The notes under the pieces: generated by a model
Seen by the model: the letters and a program-made list of their open reading frames with translations, nothing else
Databases searched by the model: none
What the model was told of the DNA's origin: nothing
Shown: positions 25,709-33,256 of the stretch, in pieces
Layout of the letters: each line of letters starts with the position of its first letter
Position numbering within the stretch: the stretch's first letter is position 1
Source: CAWFGW01 sp963849955
GTDB lineage: Bacteria; Bacteroidota; Bacteroidia; Cytophagales; JAAEPT01
Direction: 5' to 3'
DNA: 64,000 bases
Assembly: GCA_963849955.1 (NCBI GenBank)
Contig: CAWKJU010000007.1
Coordinates: 124,001 to 188,000 of the forward strand
Program-made: the position numbers and the translations under genes

Positions 25709-27910
25709 TTACAACACTAACAACCCTTCTTTGCGTAATTCAATCCATGCCTGGCTCCGATAAAAGAGTTCAAAACTTTCAAGTCCTGCTTTTTTGTAGC
25801 TTTCTCTCAATTTCCCTACCGTCATTTTTTCTGTTGTATTGGGTAAAAAAGAAGGAAAAAGCATCATTAACCATTCACCCTCGTCTTTTTCTAAAGAAAT
25901 AGAACACGAACGGTTTTTGAGCTCAAAGGAAAGTTTCGCTCGCACAGTGACTTTTCCTTTTTTACGTTTTTCATATAATGAAAACTCGGGCAAAGCACCT
26001 AACCATACCAAACGTGATTTATCATTTGCCAGTGTTCCTGGGTTTGTTTCCAGCGCTTCGACAATATAGTCGGGAGGGATGGTGGTAGTGGGAACCTTAA
26101 AATCAAACCACTCCTGCAATGGAAACTCAAAACAGATTCCATGCATGTAATTAAAAAGCGACTTCTTTAATCCCTCACTAAATAATTCATGCTCGGCACC
26201 TGTTGGATCTTCGTGTTGTAAATCGTTCTCTGCAAACCCTTCGAATTGCGGTCCGATGGCTTTCACTCCAAAAGCATGAGGATCTAAGCCAATAGGGCTG
26301 TGAGCAGTCATAGCAAAGCGGTGCCAGAACCCCGATTGAATTACGCCATTTTCAAAAAGCTGGCGTACCATTTCCACTGAATCGATGGTTTCTTGAGCAG
26401 TTTGTGTTGGAAAACCATACATCAAGTAGGCATGCACCATAATGCCAGCAAGGGTAAAGTTATCAGATACTTGTGTTACTTGTTCTACAGTAACACCTTT
26501 CTTCATTTTCTCCAGCAACCGATCGGAAGCAACTTCTAAACCACCCGACACAGCTATACATCCGGATGCTTTTAAAAGTCGACATAAGTCAGGAGTGAAA
26601 CTTTGTTCAAAGCGGATGTTTGCCCACCAGGTAACGACTAATTTTCTCCGTACGATTTCAAGAGCAATTTCTTTCATCAAGGCTGGGGGAGCAGCTTCGT
26701 CTACAAAATGAAACCCAGATTCACCTGTAGCTTGTACTAACTCTTCCATGCGGTCACAAATCAGCTTGGCACTTACAGGCTCATACACTTTGATGTAATC
26801 CAGCGAAATATCACAAAACGTGCATTTTTTCCAGTAACAACCATGCGCCATGGTCAGTTTATTCCATCGGCCATCGCTCCACAGTCGGTGCATGGGGTTA
26901 GCAATTTCTATTACAGAAAGGTACTTGCTTAAGGGTAAGTCGCTGTAGTTTGGTGTGCCTGTTAACGAAAATGAAAAATCTTTATCGGTCGATTCATTTT
27001 TATATACTACCTGATTATTTTCTAACAAAAATGTTCGCTTCAACTCTTTCAAAGCTCTTTTACCATCTAGATAGTCAATCAAGTTAAGGAGAGGACGTTC
27101 ACCATCATCAAGAGTAATAAAGTCTATAAATTCAAACACACGTGGGTCACTTATCTTACGCAATTCAGTATTTGGATAACCACCACCAATGGTGATTTTA
27201 ATTTCCGGGAAATACTTTTTAAGGTGTTGTGTACAGCGAAACGCGCCAAACAAATTACCAGGAAAAGGCACGGAAATGCACACCAGCGTAGGGGTGTGTT
27301 GCTGGATTTTCTGATTTAAAAGGTCTACTAAAATTTCATCTACAAAGCTTAATTCCTCGTGTAATTGCTGATAAATGGGGGTAAATGAGCTAGCGGACAT
27401 GCCTAAACTTTCAGCATAGCGGCTAAATCCAAAATGGGGGTCAACCGTTTCGGTGATAAAGTCTCCTAAATCTTCTAAATACAAAGTTGCAAGGTGGCGG
27501 GCTTTGTCTTGAAGTCCTAAGGTACCAAAAGCCCAATGCAAGTCATCCAACTGGGCAAACCGACTCGCTTCAGGTAACAATTCACGTTCAGCAATACCGT
27601 AAGCTAAGGTGGGATTTTTGTTTTGTAAAAAATGAATCAGAGGCTCAATGGAATGGATATACTCATTTTTCAATCGAAGAACTCGCTCAGCATTGGGACT
27701 TAGCTCCATGGATGAGTTGTCGACTAGTTCGAATAATTCCGTCAACTTTTCTTTGGTAAAAAGCTTTAAGATAACTTCAATACCTAAATCTGCCTGATGA
27801 TTATGAATGTGTTGTGAATCTAAAAAACCTTTAATGTAGGATGTAGCTGGGTAGGGGGTGTTTAATTGGGTAAAAGGAGGGGTGATTAAAAGAAGTTTTT
27901 GCTTACTCAT
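25709..27910 (-). CDS. B12-binding domain radical SAM protein
   Basis: A 733-residue cytoplasmic enzyme. The N-terminal part includes a cobalamin-binding-like Rossmann region (about 200-300, with VCISVPFPGNLFGAF and TIGGGYPN). A radical SAM core follows, with cluster cysteines 358, 363 and 366 in the order C-X4-C-X2-C (GCYWKKCTFC), and then a roughly 150-residue C-terminal domain. It probably performs a cobalamin-dependent radical methylation or rearrangement; the substrate is unknown. The spacing of the first two cysteines is one longer than the usual CX3CX2C. Its 3' end has been duplicated downstream. Confidence 0.85.
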   Translation of the reverse strand: MSKQKLLLITPPFTQLNTPYPATSYIKGFLDSQHIHNHQADLGIEVILKLFTKEKLTELFELVDNSSMELSPNAERVLRLKNEYIHSIEPLIHFLQNKNPTLAYGIAERELLPEASRFAQLDDLHWAFGTLGLQDKARHLATLYLEDLGDFITETVDPHFGFSRYAESLGMSASSFTPIYQQLHEELSFVDEILVDLLNQKIQQHTPTLVCISVPFPGNLFGAFRCTQHLKKYFPEIKITIGGGYPNTELRKISDPRVFEFIDFITLDDGERPLLNLIDYLDGKRALKELKRTFLLENNQVVYKNESTDKDFSFSLTGTPNYSDLPLSKYLSVIEIANPMHRLWSDGRWNKLTMAHGCYWKKCTFCDISLDYIKVYEPVSAKLICDRMEELVQATGESGFHFVDEAAPPALMKEIALEIVRRKLVVTWWANIRFEQSFTPDLCRLLKASGCIAVSGGLEVASDRLLEKMKKGVTVEQVTQVSDNFTLAGIMVHAYLMYGFPTQTAQETIDSVEMVRQLFENGVIQSGFWHRFAMTAHSPIGLDPHAFGVKAIGPQFEGFAENDLQHEDPTGAEHELFSEGLKKSLFNYMHGICFEFPLQEWFDFKVPTTTIPPDYIVEALETNPGTLANDKSRLVWLGALPEFSLYEKRKKGKVTVRAKLSFELKNRSCSISLEKDEGEWLMMLFPSFLPNTTEKMTVGKLRESYKKAGLESFELFYRSQAWIELRKEGLLVL

Positions 27911-27975
27911 ATAGTTGCAAAAATCGGTTAATTATACTGAATTAGCAAAGTGTAGAATTGAGGTCTTTCATAAAA

Positions 27976-28004
27976 AAAGTGAGTCTACTGCTGTAGCTCA
28001 CTTT
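27976..28004 (-). terminator. Terminator of the PNPOx-like gene
   Basis: A 12-base stem with one bulged base (27976-27988 with 27993-28004), a 4-base loop, and seven T following on the minus strand. It lies 28 bases after the gene's stop. Confidence 0.85.
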
Positions 28005-28031
28005 CAAATATAATGGTCTTGAATAAAAAGT

Positions 28032-28517
28032 TTAATTTACAAGCTTTTCATGTTCGCCACTTTCATAGCGTTCACCAGTAACAAGCGCTTTTCCAACCTT
28101 AAAGGCCTGGACTAACTTATTGCTTGTCCCGTCCCAATATTCTGCTTCGTGGATATGAAACTTAATCAGGATCAAAGTGGGGTCTTCAAGTCCTTTAGGA
28201 AACCATGCTTTAGTTAATGGCGAGAATAATTCCTTCATTTTTTCCTGATCAGCAACGGCAGTTGCAATTCCTCTCAACGATAAAAAACTGTTTTTTTCGG
28301 GTGAACTGTATGATAAACATACATGTGGATGTTCGATGATGTCAACTAATTTTCCTGATTCATCAGAAGTGAAAAACCATACATTACCATCATCGTCTAT
28401 TTCTTGCGTACCCATAGGGCGAGAAGTTATTCCTAAATCCTTAGTGGTAGTAGCAAACATTCCTACTTTTATATCACCTACTAATTTTTGTATTTTTTTT
28501 AAGCTTTGTAATTCCAT
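28032..28517 (-). CDS. Pyridoxamine 5'-phosphate oxidase-like flavin protein
   Basis: A 161-residue protein of the split-barrel FMN-binding fold (general stress protein 26 type). The RPMG segment, the NVWFFTSDESGK strand and the CLSYSSPEKN strand are typical. These proteins bind FMN or F420 and reduce or sense small molecules; the exact reaction is unknown. It lies 8 bases after the Rho-N-like small gene on the same strand, suggesting a two-gene unit possibly linked to stress. Confidence 0.85.
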   Translation of the reverse strand: MELQSLKKIQKLVGDIKVGMFATTTKDLGITSRPMGTQEIDDDGNVWFFTSDESGKLVDIIEHPHVCLSYSSPEKNSFLSLRGIATAVADQEKMKELFSPLTKAWFPKGLEDPTLILIKFHIHEAEYWDGTSNKLVQAFKVGKALVTGERYESGEHEKLVN

Positions 28518-28525
28518 AAGTCTTG

Positions 28526-28768
28526 TTATTTATTGTTTCTTAAAGCATCGATAAGGTCTTCCTTATCCATTCTGCTTCTCCCTGGTATTTCCAGTTCCTT
28601 CGCTTGGTCATACAATTCTTTTTTTGTGCGTTCCTCGTAAGGAGTAGAATTGTAATTTATGTGTTTTGAATTAGCTATCCGTGCAGCCTTTTCCTGGCTA
28701 TAACCTTGATTTCTAAGTGCTTCGTATTGCTCATCATTTTTGATGCTGGGTCCGTGATCTTTTGCCAT
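28526..28768 (-). CDS. Small Rho N-terminal (SAP-like) domain protein
   Basis: An 80-residue soluble protein. The N-terminal half (KNDEQYEALRNQGYSQEKAA) resembles the DUF7218/plasmid-stabilisation-type motif found in small stress proteins. The C-terminal half (KKELYDQAKELEIPGRSRM) is a Rho-N/SAP-like helix-extended-helix that binds nucleic acid. It is upstream of, and 8 bases from, the PNPOx-like gene. A DNA- or RNA-associated stress role is an inference. Confidence 0.75.
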   Translation of the reverse strand: MAKDHGPSIKNDEQYEALRNQGYSQEKAARIANSKHINYNSTPYEERTKKELYDQAKELEIPGRSRMDKEDLIDALRNNK

Positions 28769-28989
28769 AATTCCTCAGTTTTATACACTTATGATGGAGA
28801 CAAAATCATTCCAAAGTCTTGAAGACCGATCAGAGCTTTTAAAAATGCTTATCGATTTTCCTGACGTGACATTTTTTCTACATCCTGTCAGGGTATTTAC
28901 ACATCAGCACTTTAAATTTTTACAAACAAGATGATTTTAAATAGAAAAAAGGATAAATAAAACTGCTCACTTTCTATCTTTACGGCATA

Positions 28990-29655
28990 ATGCAGAAAGT
29001 TATTTTATTTACATTTTTAGTTTTTAGTTTATGTTTGACCAGTTGCTTTGAAGTAATTGAAGAAGTCAGTTTGAACGATACGGGGGGAGGTGTATTTAAA
29101 ATTACGCTCAACTTAAGCAAGAGTAAAGGTGAAGTGAAGAAACTACTTGCTCTGGATACCCTTCGAGGAGCTCGTGTACCCAGTATAGCCGAAATTAGTC
29201 ATGAAATAGACCTCGTTGTTCAGGACTTAAAACAAATCAAAGGAATCACAAAGGTCGTTTCAAGTAAAGATTTTGATGAGCTCATTTTATCTATCGAGTA
29301 TCAATTTGTGGATGTGGTTACCTTGAACCACAGTATTAGGGAAATTTTGAAAAAGCGAACGGTAAAGGCCGATGTAGACATTGATCACATGGTTTTTTAT
29401 ACCTATCAGAACAAAACCTTTGAACGTGATTCGTCTTTTGATTTTAAAATCATCATGAAAAATCTGGATTCAGATATCAAAATTCTGGAAACCTCTACTT
29501 ATACCAGCATCTATCGATTTCCAACTCCGGTAATAACATCTGAAAATAACGATGCTAAAGTATCCAAGAGCGGAAAAGCTGTTTTGAACCGCGTTTCTGC
29601 TGCCCGTTTAGTAAGAAAACACCATTTAATCCATAACAAAATTACTCACCAATGA
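28990..29655 (+). CDS. Lipoprotein of unknown function
   Basis: A 221-residue protein with an N-terminal lipoprotein signal; the lipobox LTSC puts the lipidated Cys at residue 19. The rest is a soluble mixed alpha/beta chain with no catalytic motif. It overlaps the next gene by 4 bases (ATGA), and a third gene follows 21 bases after that, so it is the first member of a three-gene envelope operon. I do not recognise the family. Confidence 0.7.
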   Translation: MQKVILFTFLVFSLCLTSCFEVIEEVSLNDTGGGVFKITLNLSKSKGEVKKLLALDTLRGARVPSIAEISHEIDLVVQDLKQIKGITKVVSSKDFDELILSIEYQFVDVVTLNHSIREILKKRTVKADVDIDHMVFYTYQNKTFERDSSFDFKIIMKNLDSDIKILETSTYTSIYRFPTPVITSENNDAKVSKSGKAVLNRVSAARLVRKHHLIHNKITHQ

Positions 29656-31541
29656 TCCGCTTGACTTTCTCTTTACTGCTTACTTGTTGTTTTGCAGTGT
29701 TAAAACTATCAGCTCAGAACACCTTATTAGAAGCATCCATTCCTAAAAACCCAGTTGTAGTGGTTGCTTTTCATGGGGGAACTCTACAGAAAAACATCGA
29801 CATCAACCAGTTGAAGGAGGGAGCTTTCGTGCAAAAGTATCAGCAAAAACTCGCGCGTAAACTCGGTGGTAGCTCTGAGCTGGATACTACTTTTATCGAA
29901 TTAATTGGTCAATTGGATAAAAATGGGGTCAATACCCAGTCAACCAGTTATTTGTATGTAACTATTGCACCAGAGTTAGTTGCTGTTACCTACCTGATGG
30001 CTTTAAGTGATGAAGCCCAATTTGCTTCATTTGCCAAAAATTATATCTCGGAGGATAAACAAACACTGCTCGCCTCAATTAATGGGATGAAAGGCTATAA
30101 AATCAAGGACAACAATACCTTTATTACCTGGAATTCAAAGTTGGCGAAGGTGACTTCTTATATGGCGAATGATTTAAATAAAAAAGACACCTATAATGAG
30201 GATAACTATTATGACTACGGGTATGACACTGACATCAACGAGGATAGTTTAGCTGCAGCAAAAGAAGCCGAAGAAATAGTCAATCAACTAGCGCTTGAAG
30301 CGAAAATGATTCAAGGGGTAACGGATTCCTACAGCCTTACAGCGAAGGAGTCAGTAATGAACTCGCCTGGTTTCTCAAAATCAATCAACCAAAGTGGTGA
30401 TATCACCGTGTGGGCGCAAAACACTGCTTTATGGCAGTTTGATAATGCGACTCTTTTAAAGCTCTTCCCCAAATTGGACCGAATGGCTTTACCCGTCATA
30501 GACAAAATAAAATCCATGTATAAGGACGCATATGTGTCAGCGAATATCCACTTAAAAAACACGGGAGTAGTAGTAGATATGGAAAGCCATACGAGCGATG
30601 AGTTAGCAAAATACACGAAACTAATTACAAAAAGTAAGTTTGAAAAATCACTCCTCAAATACATTCCGAACGACTATGTTGCATGTTATGCTTCTACGTT
30701 TAACCCATCAGCGCTTACTCCCATTACTAAGGAGTTGATTTACCCAATCATCCAGGAAGTACCCCAGTTTGGTACACGTGTGACCGATGTATTAGACATT
30801 ATTGATGTCTTCATCGATGAGGAAGCAATCTATGACCTTATTGAAGGGGATGTGGTTGCTTTGTTTAGTGGCACTGTGACAGTAATGGCTGACAGCACTT
30901 ATTATGAATATGATGAAGATTATAACTATGAGGTGAAAACAAAAAGTTATGAAAAAACAATTCCTAAAGTTACGTTTATGATGACTACTAAGGATGAGGA
31001 GACCTGGAGAAAAATCATCAGTTTACCTTCAATTGTACCGTTTTTCACCCATTTAAATGGTTTATATACTTTTGAAAAAGATGGAATTAAATTGTTTTTC
31101 ACAGTATACGATGGCGTGGTTATCATGACTACTGACGAGTTGTTAGTGACGGATTATCTGGCTAGTGGTTTGCCAAAAGATCAGCGCTTATCAGGCGATA
31201 ACCTGAAAGAACTGACAGCCACTAATAATTTAATTAAAATCAAATCGCCCGATTTAGAGATTGACAACAAAGAGTATCTAGATTTTCAAAATCTTTTAAA
31301 GAAAGTACAGTTTGAATCGCTTGTTTATTCTGGTGGACAAATGAAAGGAAATGCTTCGCTCAGTCATGCAGAAATTAACTTTGGTGACAAAAAACAAAAT
31401 ATTGTCAACTTCCTGGTAGCGTTTGTGGACGAATTGATGATGTCAAGTGCTGACAACCTTGAAGAAGAAGATGAAATGGAAATGATCTCGGAAGAAGAGG
31501 AGTACGAGGAAGAAGAAATAGAAGTAGTGGAGGAATATTAA
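29652..31541 (+). CDS. DUF4836-like secreted protein with acidic tail
   Basis: A 629-residue protein with a signal peptide (1-21) and the arrangement of DUF4836-type Bacteroidota proteins: an IPKNPVVVVAF opening strand, a FxxFAKNY helix near 115, and further repeats of beta strands. The C-terminal roughly 30 residues are almost all Glu and Asp. It resembles the next gene's product in its first 120 residues, so the two are probably divergent paralogues. It is likely periplasmic or surface-attached. The function is unknown. Confidence 0.65.
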   Translation: MIRLTFSLLLTCCFAVLKLSAQNTLLEASIPKNPVVVVAFHGGTLQKNIDINQLKEGAFVQKYQQKLARKLGGSSELDTTFIELIGQLDKNGVNTQSTSYLYVTIAPELVAVTYLMALSDEAQFASFAKNYISEDKQTLLASINGMKGYKIKDNNTFITWNSKLAKVTSYMANDLNKKDTYNEDNYYDYGYDTDINEDSLAAAKEAEEIVNQLALEAKMIQGVTDSYSLTAKESVMNSPGFSKSINQSGDITVWAQNTALWQFDNATLLKLFPKLDRMALPVIDKIKSMYKDAYVSANIHLKNTGVVVDMESHTSDELAKYTKLITKSKFEKSLLKYIPNDYVACYASTFNPSALTPITKELIYPIIQEVPQFGTRVTDVLDIIDVFIDEEAIYDLIEGDVVALFSGTVTVMADSTYYEYDEDYNYEVKTKSYEKTIPKVTFMMTTKDEETWRKIISLPSIVPFFTHLNGLYTFEKDGIKLFFTVYDGVVIMTTDELLVTDYLASGLPKDQRLSGDNLKELTATNNLIKIKSPDLEIDNKEYLDFQNLLKKVQFESLVYSGGQMKGNASLSHAEINFGDKKQNIVNFLVAFVDELMMSSADNLEEEDEMEMISEEEEYEEEEIEVVEEY

Positions 31542-31562
31542 CAACCATTCAACCCCATAACG

Positions 31563-32870
31563 ATGCGTAAGTTTTTGTATGTCTTGTTAGTGCTATTTTT
31601 ACTTCTACTCGCAGTGGGCGTGTATTATTACTATTCAATGGTCGATAAATCACAACCAATAAATCCTGTAAAAGTAGAGCAACTTATTCCTGCTCATGCG
31701 AGTGCGGTGGTGAAGATTGATTTAACGAAGTACAAATTTGCCGTTTTAAAGGAGATGATGGCATTTGGTAAAGATCAGGACAGCACAGTCCAAATCGAAA
31801 GTCCCCTGGCTAACTTTGCAAAAGAAGTGTTTAAAAGAGCAGGAGCAGGAATAGCACTATTTGAACCCGTATATGCTTATCAAGTCAATAATGAATGGGG
31901 GGGGTTGATTGCCTTAGCAAATCCAGCACAATTCGATACGCTTATGCAACATTCCTCAGAAATTATACTCCTCAATGATTCAGTGGCACAAATTCGGAAT
32001 ACAACTTGGGAAATCCATTTTTCGGACACCTATATCAATTTATATAATCAGACCATGCAGCAACAAAAAAGTACTTCTACTGCTGCTTGGGATCTTTCTC
32101 CACTTAATCGCAAGCAACATTCGCTGATTAGCGCTTTGTTTAAATCGGAAAAAGGAGTGGTGTCCACTTACTTCGATTATAAAAAAGGTACCTGGTTGGT
32201 AACAGGTTCGTTGCCTTTCCTATCCGATAGCACTCATTCCAAGGTGCTTCCTAAATGTTTGATAAATAGCGAAGCATGCTATCTTGATTTATTTATCTCA
32301 GACCCCGACAATACCTATTTGAAATGGCTTGCAAACCAGTCAGCTATGATGAAGGAACTTTTAAATCAATTAAACCGACCGACACACCTCCAGTATTTTG
32401 GTAAAAAAAGGGTTACGGAAAAGTATGTGACCTATGAATATAACGATGATTTCGAAATGGAAGAGGTGGTGAAAACACAGCAGAAAGAAAAAGAGCTAAT
32501 CACTGGGATGTACTACACCAAAAACCGTGAGGAGGCAAGTCAACTAAAAAAAGACTATGCTCCATTTTTCACGCATTTTGAAGTGCAGGATCAGTGGTTA
32601 TTGGCCTCCTATCAACCAGTTAATAATACTTACCTCCAGTCAAATGATTCGCTATATGCTCAATTGATTGTAAGGGATTTAGAAAATCAAATCCCGACAC
32701 AACTAGGAGAACTAATGGGAAAGAAACCCTTGGATTTGCCTTTTACTACCTTGGAATTATATGCGTATCAAAGCAATTCAAGTCAATCCATCAATGTGGT
32801 AGCAACAATTGTGATGAAAAAAGACTTTCAAGGTTTGTTTGATTTAAGGAAGTTGGTGTCTGTGGAGTAA
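31563..32870 (+). CDS. Membrane-anchored DUF4836-like protein
   Basis: A 435-residue protein with one N-terminal membrane helix (4-26) and a large extracytoplasmic part. The opening IPAHASAVVKIDL and the GLIALANPAQFDTLM segment parallel those of the preceding gene, suggesting a common ancestor. No catalytic motif is seen. It is the third gene of the lipoprotein/DUF4836-like operon, 21 bases after its neighbour. The function is unknown. Confidence 0.65.
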   Translation: MRKFLYVLLVLFLLLLAVGVYYYYSMVDKSQPINPVKVEQLIPAHASAVVKIDLTKYKFAVLKEMMAFGKDQDSTVQIESPLANFAKEVFKRAGAGIALFEPVYAYQVNNEWGGLIALANPAQFDTLMQHSSEIILLNDSVAQIRNTTWEIHFSDTYINLYNQTMQQQKSTSTAAWDLSPLNRKQHSLISALFKSEKGVVSTYFDYKKGTWLVTGSLPFLSDSTHSKVLPKCLINSEACYLDLFISDPDNTYLKWLANQSAMMKELLNQLNRPTHLQYFGKKRVTEKYVTYEYNDDFEMEEVVKTQQKEKELITGMYYTKNREEASQLKKDYAPFFTHFEVQDQWLLASYQPVNNTYLQSNDSLYAQLIVRDLENQIPTQLGELMGKKPLDLPFTTLELYAYQSNSSQSINVVATIVMKKDFQGLFDLRKLVSVE

Positions 32871-32892
32871 ATCGAATCATAATCGGATAAAT

Positions 32893-33147
32893 TGAAAGCC
32901 AACGATGGAATATCATTGTTAATAAGTTGATTGCAACATATCTTAGATATCGAATTTTGATTCCAAAAGCCAAATCTACAAGCGTTGTGTTCACCACTTT
33001 TGAAGGTGAATAATCTTTCAGGTTGACTTAACCAACTACAGCATCATCAAACAGCATCCATTTTGCAGAAGCCAATACTTTAACCCCTTGAACAAAGGTC
33101 GGGATATGTTTTATTTCTTGAGGTATGAAGTGTGTAGGAGCAGTATT
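32893..33147 (-). pseudogene. Possible remnant of a decayed minus-strand gene
   Basis: The 386-base gap 32871-33256 has no intact gene. On the minus strand one frame reads a protein-like stretch ending LASAKWMLFDDAVVG, then one TAA (33028-33030), then continues in frame with VNLKDYSPSKVVNTTLVDLAFG. There is no start codon upstream of 33147, where a stop precedes. I do not recognise a family, so this may be chance. Confidence 0.25.
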
Positions 33148-33256
33148 TTATAATCATTTTTAATACTTACAAACAAAAACATGTAATTTAACTAAAGCAT
33201 AATCCCGTGATTAATATTATCTTACAGGTGGAATAATAAATTAAATCACCTTAAAA

